Assembly: GCF_031455195.1 (NCBI RefSeq)
Contig: NZ_JAVDSH010000002.1
Coordinates: forward strand, 1-64,000
DNA: 64,000 nucleotides
Origin: Arthrobacter nitroguajacolicus_D
Lineage (GTDB): Bacteria > Actinomycetota > Actinomycetes > Actinomycetales > Micrococcaceae
Direction of reading: 5' to 3'
Below, piece after piece: positions 32,511-40,863 of this stretch. Every line of letters begins with the position of its first letter. Position 1 is the stretch's first letter. Made by a program: the position numbers and the translations under genes. The notes beneath the pieces are model-generated. The model made no database searches and had not been told where the DNA came from. It was given only the letters and a program-made list of their open reading frames with translations.

Positions 32511-33848
32511 TTACTTGAAGAACTTGGGAGCGTTCTGCTTGATGGCGTCATCCATCGTCTGCGTGAACTGTTCGGGGGTGATGTTTCCCTGGACAAGGAG
32601 GACGAGTTCCTGCTGCAGCCGCCCGTTGGTGGTCGGATCCAGCTGGGTATCCCACGGCATGGCCTGCTTGCTCCCGAGGCCGTTCGCGGCATCGAGGGCC
32701 TTCTTGTAGAGCGGCGTGGCGTTCGCTGGCACCGCGGTTTGGACGGTGGTGGTGGGGGACAGGGCGCCGGTTGCGGCGTATTCCGCCGGATACTTCCCCA
32801 GGGCGAACTTCAGAAAGTCGCTGACCAGCGGATCGTAGGTCTTGGAGTTTACGGCCATGCCAATACCCGACGGCGAGACGTACTCGTTCGCTGACGTCAC
32901 CGCTTTCTCCGTGGTGGGAAGGGTGAAGAAATCGATGTCGTCCCGCACGGCAGGGTTCAGTTTGTCGGTGGCAAGGCTGGGGAGTTCCCAAGTTCCGATG
33001 TTGTACATGGCTGCCTGGCCGGAGGTGAACTGGTTCTGGGCGTCCGAATAGCCTTGGGCCGAGAATCCGTCCTGGAAGCAGTTGGCCTTGCCAAGTTCGG
33101 CCAGCCACCCCACCGTCTTTTTCCCTGCCGGATCGGCGAATGAGGCCTCGCCCTTCTTCAGTTTCTGCACGAACTCCGGCCCGGCTTCACGGAACGGCTG
33201 GTAGGCGACGTAGCGTTCCAACGGCCACTGGTCCTGTCCGTCCAGAGCAATGGGGGTGATGCCGGCCTTTCTCAACGCCGTGCACATGGCAGGGATGTCA
33301 TCGAGGGACTTCGGAACGGAAACGCCGGCCTTTTGCAGGAGTGCTTTGTTGTACCACATGAATTCGAGCTCGAACTGGAACGGAATCATGTACAGGGAGC
33401 CGTCGTCGAACCGCTGGTAGTCCAGGGCCCCGGGGCGGTAGTCGTCGTAGACTCCCAAGGTTTTCAGCAGTTTGTCGGCGTCAACCATCTTGCCTTGCTT
33501 GGCGAGCTGTTGGGCGAAGGGGGTGGCGTCTGTGTCGAACAGTTCAGGGAGCTTGTTCGCAGCGGCCAACGTTTCGAGTTTTTGGATGTAGGAGGGCCGG
33601 TCCGGGGTGGTGATGAGGTTCAGCTCGAAGCCGGGGTGGTCCTTGGCGTAGTCATCGGCGAGCTTCTTCATGATGTTGATGACGGCGCCGTCGGCGGGCC
33701 GGGACAGCAACCAGGAAATTTCGCGGGGCTTGATCTCGCCGGTAGGACTCACGTCGGCAGGGTTGGCTGCGTTGCCGCCGCCACCACACGCGGTCAGTGC
33801 CAGCGCGCAGGCAGCTGCAACAGCAGCCGCTCGGAAAAGTTTCTTCAT
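32511..33848 (-). CDS. Sugar-binding lipoprotein of the levan-locus importer
   Basis: A 445-residue extracellular solute-binding protein of family 1. The signal peptide MKKLFRAAAVAAACALALTAC ends in the lipobox LTAC, so the protein is lipid-anchored. The body has the family look: ADDYAKDHPGFELNLITT, FEFMWYNKALLQKAGV-like middle (ELEFMWYNKALLQKAGVSVPKSLDD) and LPGYSDAQNQFTSGQAAMYNIGTW-type C-lobe segments. It lies between the GH32 enzyme and the permeases, so its ligand is probably the fructotransferase product. Confidence 0.9.
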   Translation of the reverse strand: MKKLFRAAAVAAACALALTACGGGGNAANPADVSPTGEIKPREISWLLSRPADGAVINIMKKLADDYAKDHPGFELNLITTPDRPSYIQKLETLAAANKLPELFDTDATPFAQQLAKQGKMVDADKLLKTLGVYDDYRPGALDYQRFDDGSLYMIPFQFELEFMWYNKALLQKAGVSVPKSLDDIPAMCTALRKAGITPIALDGQDQWPLERYVAYQPFREAGPEFVQKLKKGEASFADPAGKKTVGWLAELGKANCFQDGFSAQGYSDAQNQFTSGQAAMYNIGTWELPSLATDKLNPAVRDDIDFFTLPTTEKAVTSANEYVSPSGIGMAVNSKTYDPLVSDFLKFALGKYPAEYAATGALSPTTTVQTAVPANATPLYKKALDAANGLGSKQAMPWDTQLDPTTNGRLQQELVLLVQGNITPEQFTQTMDDAIKQNAPKFFK

Positions 33849-33892
33849 GGGGACAATCTCCCTTGATTGGTCGGAATGATGGGTTGGGGTAT

Positions 33893-35329
33893 TCAGTTGT
33901 CGGTGCGTTGGCGTATCTCAAGTTCGGCAATGGTGACGGCGCCTTCGCCTGCGAAGACGCCGATCCGCCCGTTGGGGCGGTCATAGATCCTTGCGCTCAG
34001 CGCCACTTGGCGGTCGACGACGGCGACGCACGTGTCGCCGTCGACCATCACCTCGAGCGTGTGCTTGCCTGCGGCGAGGTGGCAGGGGCGTTCCAGTGCG
34101 ATGTCGAAGGGCACATCCCCCGAGACCTGCCACTGGGCGTCGCCGGTCAGTTCCCGGGGCCAGCGATCGAAGACGAGCCGGCCGCGTTTGGGTTCGAGGC
34201 GCAGCACGTAAGAGATGTCGCCGTCGTCGCTTGACCGGAGCAGCAGTCCACATTCGGTGGTGTTGGGCGCTATGTCGAACACGGCCTTCGCGTAGAACTG
34301 GCTGGGCAGTTCCTCGTCCGAGACGATGGCGGAGTAGTTGTCGGGCACGTCCAAGGTGGCCGGCATTGGAACGGGCAGCGTTACGGGCACATCCTCCCAG
34401 AAGCTGTCCACGAGTTCGTCGGCAAATCCGAAGCCGAGAGTGCCGTCCGGGTTCTGGCGGGCTTCCAGTACGGACATGGTGCCGGCCCACTGCCACGCAC
34501 CGTCGTCGGTGTTGCCTTCCTTGCTGGCAATCCAGCCGAAGAAGAAGCGCCGATCGTCGCGGCCGGCGCTTTTCGAAGCGTAAAAGGCGCGGCCATCGAT
34601 GCTGTCCAGTTCGGGTACCGACCATGGGCCGTCCGGGCTTTTGGCCATGCGATACCTGGTGGTAAACGACTCGGAGAATTCGGAGTAGACCATGTACCAC
34701 CAGTCACCCCACTGGAAAACGTCCGGGCATTCGTGGGTGATGTAGCGGCGCGGGTCCCAGAACGGATCCGCATAATCCCATGTCATCAAATCCCGGGAGA
34801 CGCACTGGGCGATCACACCCCGGCGGCGTTCGGGACCGCCGGAGTGCCGGGCCGCTATCAGCATGCGCCAGAGTCCGCTTGCCTCATCGCGGAAGACGAA
34901 GGGGTCCCGCCAGTCGCCGGATTCGTAGCCCTCCGGAGCGCCGAAAGTGAGTTCCGGATGTTTGGTCCAGCTCCGCATCCCATCTGTACTGGTGGCGTGC
35001 ATGACCAGTTGGAGGGGAGCGCCATCCGGGCCCAGGTTTCGCGGGTTTTGGCCCGTGTAGAACAGGTGGTGTGTGCCATCGCCGTCAACTATCACGCTGC
35101 CGGTATAGGCATTGAAGTCGGGTTCGTCCTCGTTTCCGTGCGGCAGGGCGACCCCGTGGTTTTCGAACTGGGTGAGGTCTTTGGTGGTGACCAGGTTCCA
35201 TGCTGTTCCAGGCTTGGGCTCGGACCGTTCTTCATGAAGGTAGAAGAGCCAAAACTCCCCATCCTTCTCGAAGGGGATGAGGTCCCCAACCCATCCGTCA
35301 GTGGGCTGGAAGAAGACTGAGCGTTTCAT
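33893..35329 (-). CDS. Intracellular GH32 enzyme, probable fructoside or DFA IV hydrolase
   Basis: A 478-residue glycoside hydrolase of family 32 without a signal peptide. The three acidic motifs are GWVGDLIP (nucleophile Asp16), WRDPF (Asp142, transition-state stabiliser) and HECPDVF (acid/base Glu200). A C-terminal beta sandwich (about 320-478) ends with LSARIYDRPNGRIGVFAGEGAVTIAELEI. It is the first gene of the importer operon and divergent from a levan fructotransferase, so its natural substrate is probably the imported difructose anhydride IV or levanbiose. This substrate is inferred from context; the first motif differs from the common WMNDPNG, which hints at special specificity. Confidence 0.82.
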   Translation of the reverse strand: MKRSVFFQPTDGWVGDLIPFEKDGEFWLFYLHEERSEPKPGTAWNLVTTKDLTQFENHGVALPHGNEDEPDFNAYTGSVIVDGDGTHHLFYTGQNPRNLGPDGAPLQLVMHATSTDGMRSWTKHPELTFGAPEGYESGDWRDPFVFRDEASGLWRMLIAARHSGGPERRRGVIAQCVSRDLMTWDYADPFWDPRRYITHECPDVFQWGDWWYMVYSEFSESFTTRYRMAKSPDGPWSVPELDSIDGRAFYASKSAGRDDRRFFFGWIASKEGNTDDGAWQWAGTMSVLEARQNPDGTLGFGFADELVDSFWEDVPVTLPVPMPATLDVPDNYSAIVSDEELPSQFYAKAVFDIAPNTTECGLLLRSSDDGDISYVLRLEPKRGRLVFDRWPRELTGDAQWQVSGDVPFDIALERPCHLAAGKHTLEVMVDGDTCVAVVDRQVALSARIYDRPNGRIGVFAGEGAVTIAELEIRQRTDN

Positions 35330-35347
35330 CTGCGCTGATGTCCATTC

Positions 35348-35365
35348 TGCTAAAGCGTTTGATCA
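35348..35365. promoter_or_regulatory. LacI-type operator 1 of the levan locus
   Basis: TGCTAAAGCGTTTGATCA lies 18 bases upstream of the GH32 start codon. It shares its core with the sites at 35394 and 35427. Confidence 0.7.
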
Positions 35366-35393
35366 ACACGAAGGTAGCGCAGGTCACATCGAC

Positions 35394-35411
35394 TGATCAA
35401 GCGTTTTAGCA
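35394..35411. promoter_or_regulatory. LacI-type operator 2 of the levan locus
   Basis: TGATCAAGCGTTTTAGCA is the reverse-complement form of site 1, with one substitution. Read on the minus strand it contains TTGATC, a plausible -35 for the GH32 operon, with TACCTT 18 bases further. Confidence 0.72.
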
Positions 35412-35426
35412 AAAGAATTCTGTGAG

Positions 35427-35443
35427 TGCTAAAACGCTTGACC
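35427..35443. promoter_or_regulatory. LacI-type operator 3 of the levan locus
   Basis: TGCTAAAACGCTTGACC repeats the same core and overlaps the -35 element (TTGACC) of the levan fructotransferase promoter, so binding would shut it off. Confidence 0.7.
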
Positions 35444-35467
35444 GCTGCCTCCGGAAGCCACTATGGT
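35438..35467 (+). promoter_or_regulatory. Promoter of the levan fructotransferase gene
   Basis: TTGACC (35438-35443) and TATGGT (35462-35467) are 18 bases apart. The leader from there to 35642 is about 170 bases long and contains no gene; an inverted segment GGCCACACCTGGCC lies at 35577-35590. Confidence 0.5.
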
Positions 35468-35641
35468 CCTAGCTACCGATGACAAACCGCGCTCCCTCGA
35501 CGCCGAGCGGGCAGACCCGGTCACCGTCATCGGCACATGTTCTCCAGCCCTATGACGGCGTAACTTTGGCGCGCCCGGCCACACCTGGCCGGTCCCGTTG
35601 GTGCGCCCTCATGCCACTGAATGCTTGAGAGGAAACATTTC

Positions 35642-37201
35642 ATGACGCTCGAATTTTCACGCCGAACAGTCCTGCAAGGGACGGGAGCGGGCGCGTTGGC
35701 GCTGCTCATGGGCGGCGTCGCCGCCGGAACGGCCCAGGCGGTGCCCTCCCTCAGGGCCGTTTACCATATGACTCCGCCGTCAGGCTGGCTGTGTGATCCC
35801 CAACGACCGGTCCACACCAACGGTGCCTACCAGCTCTACTACCTGCACTCCAGCATCAATAATGGCCAGGGCGGCTGGGACCTCGCCACCACCAACGATT
35901 GCGTCTCGTTTACGCACCACGGTGTAGTGATGCCGCTCCAGCCCGACTTTCCGGTGTGGTCAGGATCGGCAGTGGTGGATGCGGCGAACACTGCAGGCTT
36001 TGGCTCCGGGGCTGTGATCGCCCTCGCGACCAAGCCCACCGACGGGATCCGGAAGTACCAGGAGCAGTACCTCTATTGGTCCACGGACGGCGGCTCCACC
36101 TTCACCGCCCTGCCCGACCCGGTGATCGTGAACACCGATGGCCGCGCCGCTACCACGCCGGCCGCGATCGAGAACGCAGAATGGTTCCGTGACCCCAAGA
36201 TCCACTGGGACACCGCTCGCAACGAGTGGGTGTGCGTCATCGGGCGGGCACGCTACGCAGCTTTCTATACGTCGCCGAACCTGCGCGACTGGAAATGGAC
36301 CTCCAACTTCGACTACCCCAACCATGCGCTCGGCGGGATCGAATGCCCCGATCTGTTCGAGATGACCGCCAACGACGGCACCCGGCATTGGATCTTTGCT
36401 GCGAGCATGGATGCGTACAGCATTGGCCTGCCCATGACCTACGCCTATTGGACTGGTTCCTGGAATGGCACGGCGTTCACAGCCGATAACCTGACGCCCC
36501 AGTGGCTCGACTGGGGGTGGGATTGGTACGCCGCAGTGACGTGGCCCGCCGCTGAAGCGCCCGAGACAAAGCGGCTCGCTATCGCCTGGATGAACAACTG
36601 GAAGTACGCCGCCCGCGACGTCCCCACGGACGCCTCGGATGGCTATAACGGGCAGAACTCGATAGTTCGGGAGCTTCGGCTGGAGCACCAGCCTGGTGGC
36701 TGGTACAGCCTGTTGAGCGCTCCCATCGCCGCCCTCCAGGCCTACGCGACAGCAACCGTAGGCCTGCCTGATTTCACCGTGGACGGAACCGTGGTCCTGC
36801 CGTGGGCCGGACGCGCATATGAGCTGGAGCTCGACATTTCCTGGGATGCCGCAACGAATGTGGGGGTATCCGTGGGGCGTTCTCCCGATGGTTCGCGGCA
36901 CACCAATGTAGGCAAGTACGGCGGAGACCTTTACGTGGACCGTGCGCCGTCGGACCAAAACGGCTATGCGTTGGCGCCCTACACCCGCGCCGCCGCGCCC
37001 ATCGACACCGGTGCCCGGTCGGTGCACCTGCGCATCTTTGTCGATACCCAAAGCGTTGAGGTTTTCGTCAATTCCGGGCATACCGTGGTGTCGCAGCAGG
37101 TGCATTTCGTTGACGGTGACACCGGCATTGCGCTCTACGCCGACGGAGGCCCGGCGACCTTCACCGGAATAACCATCCGCGAGTTCGGAAACCCCATCTA
37201 G
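35642..37201 (+). CDS. lftA: Levan fructotransferase (DFA IV-forming), GH32
   Basis: A 519-residue secreted enzyme with a Tat signal (SRRTVLQG, hydrophobic core, cut after GTAQA near residue 33). It converts levan to difructose anhydride IV by intramolecular transfer. The GH32 motifs are SGWLCDPQRP (Asp52), WFRDPKIHWD (Asp184) and GGIECPDLFE (Glu234). The long conserved blocks around VRKYQEQYLYWSTDGG-like text, NAEWFRDP and PQWLDWGWDWYAAVTW agree closely with what is known of Arthrobacter ureafaciens/nicotinovorans LftA, as does the length. The ATG at 35642 has GAGAGGAA seven bases upstream. The divergent operon would import and cleave the product. Confidence 0.9.
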   Translation: MTLEFSRRTVLQGTGAGALALLMGGVAAGTAQAVPSLRAVYHMTPPSGWLCDPQRPVHTNGAYQLYYLHSSINNGQGGWDLATTNDCVSFTHHGVVMPLQPDFPVWSGSAVVDAANTAGFGSGAVIALATKPTDGIRKYQEQYLYWSTDGGSTFTALPDPVIVNTDGRAATTPAAIENAEWFRDPKIHWDTARNEWVCVIGRARYAAFYTSPNLRDWKWTSNFDYPNHALGGIECPDLFEMTANDGTRHWIFAASMDAYSIGLPMTYAYWTGSWNGTAFTADNLTPQWLDWGWDWYAAVTWPAAEAPETKRLAIAWMNNWKYAARDVPTDASDGYNGQNSIVRELRLEHQPGGWYSLLSAPIAALQAYATATVGLPDFTVDGTVVLPWAGRAYELELDISWDAATNVGVSVGRSPDGSRHTNVGKYGGDLYVDRAPSDQNGYALAPYTRAAAPIDTGARSVHLRIFVDTQSVEVFVNSGHTVVSQQVHFVDGDTGIALYADGGPATFTGITIREFGNPI

Positions 37202-37342
37202 CGACGTTCCCCGGGGCGAGGGTTACGTAGTTATCCACAAACGAAAGGACGTGGACGACGGCGGCCCTCGCCTCGCGCTAGGCTGGTTACCTCGGCTGAT
37301 GCAAGTGGCCGCAGGAACCACCTATGCGGAGCTTTCCTCTTA

Positions 37343-39010
37343 ATGTCCGATGACCTTGCCCTCGCCGACCTTGCGGCGTCTTCCTTTTCCCTCCCAACTT
37401 TGCGCGACGGCCAACTTGCCGGCATGAGTGCCCTGGTCGAGGGCCGTGATGTCCTGGCCGTCATGCCAACCGGGTACGGCAAATCCGCCACCTACCAGGT
37501 GGCGGCCCAGTACCTTCACAACCAAACGGGACGACCCGCCGTCGTGATTTCTCCCCTCATTGCCTTGCAGGAGGACCAGCTGGACGGTCTGGCCGACGAC
37601 CTGGGGGAGGGCGCCGCCGTCGCGGTCAATTCATCCCACAGTGATGCCGAAGTGGAGGCCGCATGGGACGCGGCGGGTTCAGGCCAGGCCACTTTCCTCT
37701 TCCTCGCGCCGGAACAACTGGCCAAGCAGGAGACGGTGGACCGGATCGCTGCGATGGACATCACCATGTTCGTAGTGGATGAGGCGCATTGTGTTTCGTC
37801 CTGGGGCCACGACTTCCGGCCCGACTATCTGGACCTGGGAAACGTCCGCAAACGCCTGGGCAATCCGCCGGTGCTGGCACTGACCGCCACGGCATCACCG
37901 CCGGTGCGCGACGAGATCGTCGAACGGCTGGGCATGACGGACCCGCTGGTCCTCGTGCGCGGTTTCGACCGCCCCAACATCAGCCTCGATGTCGTCCGCC
38001 ATCAGGAAGACAAAGGCAAACGCAAAGCCGTGGTGGATCAGGTCGCCGCATTGGCCAGGACCGGCGGGCTGGGGCTGCTTTATGCCGCGACACGCAAGGA
38101 CACGGAGAAGTACAGCAGCAAACTTGCTGAGGCCGGACTCCGTGCCGAGGCGTACCACGCAGGGAGGACGGCCGCCGAACGCGAACGCATCCACCAACAG
38201 TTCCTGGATGACGAACTGGACGTCGTGGTGGCCACGACGGCGTTTGGAATGGGCATCGACAAGGCAAACGTGAGGTTCGTGGTGCATGCCGACATCCCTG
38301 AGTCGCTGGACGCTTACTATCAGGAAATCGGACGCGCGGGCAGGGACGGGGAGCCCGCCTCAGCCATACTCCATTACCGGGAGGAGGACCTGGGGTTACG
38401 GAAGTTCTTCGGCACCCACTCGCCAGACCCCGAGGCACTCCTGGCGGTGCTGACCGTAGTGAAGAATGCGAAGTCGCCAGCGCCCAAGAGCGCGCTCGCA
38501 GAGCTCACCGGATTCCCGCCGCGGCGGGTCACCGCGCTGGTAAACCAGCTGGAGGAGGCCAGCGCCGTCACCACCGGAAAACGTGGCGTTCGGCTCACGT
38601 CCAAGGCCAAGCTGCCCGCAGTGGTGGAGCGGGCCGTCGAGTTGGCCGAAGCCCGGCAACGCGTTGACCAATCCCGGCTCACGATGATGCGTGCCTACGC
38701 TGAGACGGACGGTTGCAGGCGCCAGTTCCTTCTCGGCTATTTCGGCGAGGACTCGCCCCAGTCGTGCGGCAATTGCGATGCGTGCACCCAGGCCGCGGAC
38801 CGTTCCGAAGCTCAGGCTGGCATGGACGCCGTGCCCCCAGCATCTGATGAGCCGTTTCCGCTTCAATCAACGGTGATTCACAAAGAGTGGGGGCAGGGCC
38901 TGGTGATGCGCCACGAGGACGACGTCATCACAGTCCTGTTCGAGCAGGAGGGTTACAAGACGCTGTCCCGCACCGCGGTGATGGAGCACGAGCTGCTGAA
39001 AAGCTGCTGA
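37343..39010 (+). CDS. RecQ-family ATP-dependent DNA helicase
   Basis: A 555-residue superfamily 2 helicase. It has motif 0 with LRDGQLAGM, Walker A MPTGYGKS, DEAH box VVDEAHC followed by the aromatic-rich loop SSWGHDFRPDYL, motif III LTATASP and motif VI QEIGRAGRDG. The zinc-binding domain is CRRQFLLGYFGE-x-CGNCDAC. The HRDC domain is absent; the C-terminus (about 500-555) is short and ends with a small beta segment STVIHKEWGQGLVMRHEDDVITVLF. This resembles actinobacterial RecQ-like proteins. It should unwind branched DNA in repair. Confidence 0.9.
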   Translation: MSDDLALADLAASSFSLPTLRDGQLAGMSALVEGRDVLAVMPTGYGKSATYQVAAQYLHNQTGRPAVVISPLIALQEDQLDGLADDLGEGAAVAVNSSHSDAEVEAAWDAAGSGQATFLFLAPEQLAKQETVDRIAAMDITMFVVDEAHCVSSWGHDFRPDYLDLGNVRKRLGNPPVLALTATASPPVRDEIVERLGMTDPLVLVRGFDRPNISLDVVRHQEDKGKRKAVVDQVAALARTGGLGLLYAATRKDTEKYSSKLAEAGLRAEAYHAGRTAAERERIHQQFLDDELDVVVATTAFGMGIDKANVRFVVHADIPESLDAYYQEIGRAGRDGEPASAILHYREEDLGLRKFFGTHSPDPEALLAVLTVVKNAKSPAPKSALAELTGFPPRRVTALVNQLEEASAVTTGKRGVRLTSKAKLPAVVERAVELAEARQRVDQSRLTMMRAYAETDGCRRQFLLGYFGEDSPQSCGNCDACTQAADRSEAQAGMDAVPPASDEPFPLQSTVIHKEWGQGLVMRHEDDVITVLFEQEGYKTLSRTAVMEHELLKSC

Positions 39011-39045
39011 AACCGGCGTAGTTAGGCTGGGCGCCGGGGCTGGGC

Positions 39046-39969
39046 TCACGTGTTCAGTTCCAGCATGAGGGCAGGAAGTTGGTCGCTTAGCTCGCGGGCC
39101 AGGAAACCGAGGGGACCGAGCTTGCTGGCCAGGCGATCGGCCGCGGCCGCGTGAAGGTGGGTGCCCCAGCACGCTGCCTGGGCATCGCTGGTTCCGCGGG
39201 CCCTTAGCCCGGTGACGGCACCGGCAAGGACATCCCCGCTGCCCGACGTCCCCAGCCCGCCGTAGCCCGTGGTGATCTTCCAGAGTCCAGGCTTGTCCGC
39301 GTCCTGGGTGGATGGCCCGGCAATGTAGCCCTGGCAGCTCACCACGGCGTCAAAGCGTTGGGCGATCTCCACAATGGCCCCTTCCAGCGTGTCCACGTCC
39401 CGGCCCAACAGGATCCCGGCTTCCGTGGGGTTGGGGGTGAGGATGAGCCGGCCCCGCCACGGCTCGATGTGGTCTTCGAGCTTCGTCAGCGCTCCCAGGG
39501 CATAAGCGTCAAGAACGACGGCGGGGCCGCCGTTGGCGTTTGGGTCACCGCGGAGTTCCTCCCGCTCCAGCAGCGCCCCAAGCATGGCCTCGGCCAAGTC
39601 GAGGTCGTCGAGACCAGGGCCGATCAGGACGGCGTCCGAGCTTTCCAAGTAGGAAGATATCCGGTCCAGGCCTTCACCACTCAAGGATCCGTCGTCGGTT
39701 TCCGGCAGGCCCAGCGCCCCGCACTCCGGAAAGGCAACCCCCAGCTGCACGGCCACGGATTCGGCGACAGCCAACGTAATTTTTCCGGCACCTGCGCGAA
39801 GGGCGGCGGTGCCGGCAAGCAATGCCGCGCCCGGGGTGGCACGCGCACCACCTATGACCAGCACTGCGCCGCGTGAATACTTGTCGTCTCCTGGTGCCGG
39901 TAGCGGCCAGTCACGCAGCAGGGACGGAGTTATCAGGGTTGGCGCGTCAAAGTCATTGAGGGTGGACAC
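39046..39969 (-). CDS. nnrD: ADP-dependent NAD(P)H-hydrate dehydratase
   Basis: A 307-residue ribokinase-fold enzyme that repairs the hydrated forms of NADH and NADPH, using ADP (or ATP). Family motifs are KYSRGAVLVIGGARATPGAALLAGTAALRAGAGKI at the N-terminus, LILTPNPTEAGILLG, and YGGLGTSGSGDVLAGAVTGL with the phosphate-binding GSGD. No NnrE epimerase domain is fused. The GTG start overlaps the end of the phosphatase gene by 17 bases, so they are cotranscribed. Confidence 0.9.
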   Translation of the reverse strand: MSTLNDFDAPTLITPSLLRDWPLPAPGDDKYSRGAVLVIGGARATPGAALLAGTAALRAGAGKITLAVAESVAVQLGVAFPECGALGLPETDDGSLSGEGLDRISSYLESSDAVLIGPGLDDLDLAEAMLGALLEREELRGDPNANGGPAVVLDAYALGALTKLEDHIEPWRGRLILTPNPTEAGILLGRDVDTLEGAIVEIAQRFDAVVSCQGYIAGPSTQDADKPGLWKITTGYGGLGTSGSGDVLAGAVTGLRARGTSDAQAACWGTHLHAAAADRLASKLGPLGFLARELSDQLPALMLELNT

Positions 39970-40732
39970 TGGCGTCTCCAGAATGTTCGGTAACCGTCAC
40001 GCCCTGCTCGGTCAGGTGGTCGGCCACGTTGAAGCTTTCCAGTTCCCAACGGCCTGCACCGGTGGGACGGACATACCGGGTAATCGAGGCGTTGAGCACC
40101 GAAGTGCTCGCTGCAAGGTCCAGGATTTCGTCCTCGGACATGCCCTCCAAGACGTAGCGGATCAGCAGGATCACGGCATCGTGGCAGACCAGCATCACCC
40201 GGCGGCCAGCCGCCAGGGTGTTGAGTTCGTCCAGGACCGAGCGCAGCCGCAGGGCGACGTCCGCCCACGATTCGCCGCCCGGTGGCCGGTAGTACAGCTT
40301 GCCGAGCCATAGCCGCCGCTCGGCTTCATCCGGGTACCTGTTTTCCACTCCACGACGGGTAAGCCTGTCCAAAATGCCCAGTTCGCGGTCACGCAGGCGC
40401 TCATCCGTGAGCACTTTCGCGGGCCAGCCCGCCGTTTCGACCGCAATTTGCGCTGTTTGCAGGGCGCGTGCGTAAGGGGAAGACACCACAGCATCGGGCC
40501 GCAGCTCCTCAGCGATCCTGGCCAAGGCTGTTCCCAAGGCTTTGGCCTGCTCCTGCCCGGTTCCGGAGAGGTTCACGTCGGGGTCCCTCGCAGGAACGTC
40601 GATGATGTCCGCTCCAGACAGGTGCGCCTCGGTAGCGGCGACGTTGCCTTCGCTCTCACCGTGCCGGATCAGGAGCAACTCCACAGCCCCCGCCTCCTGC
40701 ACGGCGTCCGTCAGTCCGTCCTCGTTCACCAA
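39953..40732 (-). CDS. Histidine phosphatase superfamily protein
   Basis: A 259-residue phosphoglycerate-mutase-like phosphatase. The catalytic motif is LLLIRHGESEGNVAA, and the second histidine is in VMLVCHDAVILLIRYVL. VVSSPYARALQTAQI with its arginine and the ELGILDRLT motif with its glutamate are also present. It may be a sugar-phosphate or cobalamin-type phosphatase; specificity cannot be given. The TTG start has AAAGG six bases upstream; the next codon is a GTG and could be the true start. nnrD overlaps its 3' end. Confidence 0.85.
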   Translation of the reverse strand: MVNEDGLTDAVQEAGAVELLLIRHGESEGNVAATEAHLSGADIIDVPARDPDVNLSGTGQEQAKALGTALARIAEELRPDAVVSSPYARALQTAQIAVETAGWPAKVLTDERLRDRELGILDRLTRRGVENRYPDEAERRLWLGKLYYRPPGGESWADVALRLRSVLDELNTLAAGRRVMLVCHDAVILLIRYVLEGMSEDEILDLAASTSVLNASITRYVRPTGAGRWELESFNVADHLTEQGVTVTEHSGDASVHPQ

Positions 40733-40851
40733 AGATCACCTTTCCGCACGCGTTGCCGAATTCAGAACACTACCCACTGCGTACCCACCGGGCCAGAGAC
40801 TAAACGCGAGGTGGCCGACGTCGACCCCTGTCGCCTGGGTCTCCCGTGAAG

Positions 40852-40857
40852 TAAGTT
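40852..40857 (+). promoter_or_regulatory. -10 box TAAGTT, leaderless type
   Basis: TAAGTT is followed by six bases and the ATG at 40864, without a ribosome-binding site. Confidence 0.4.
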
Positions 40858-40863
40858 GCTCGC

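Noticed and set aside
35960..37105. 381-codon open frame antisense to lftA
   Set aside because: Shadow of codon bias on the other strand; no domain, no ribosome-binding site.
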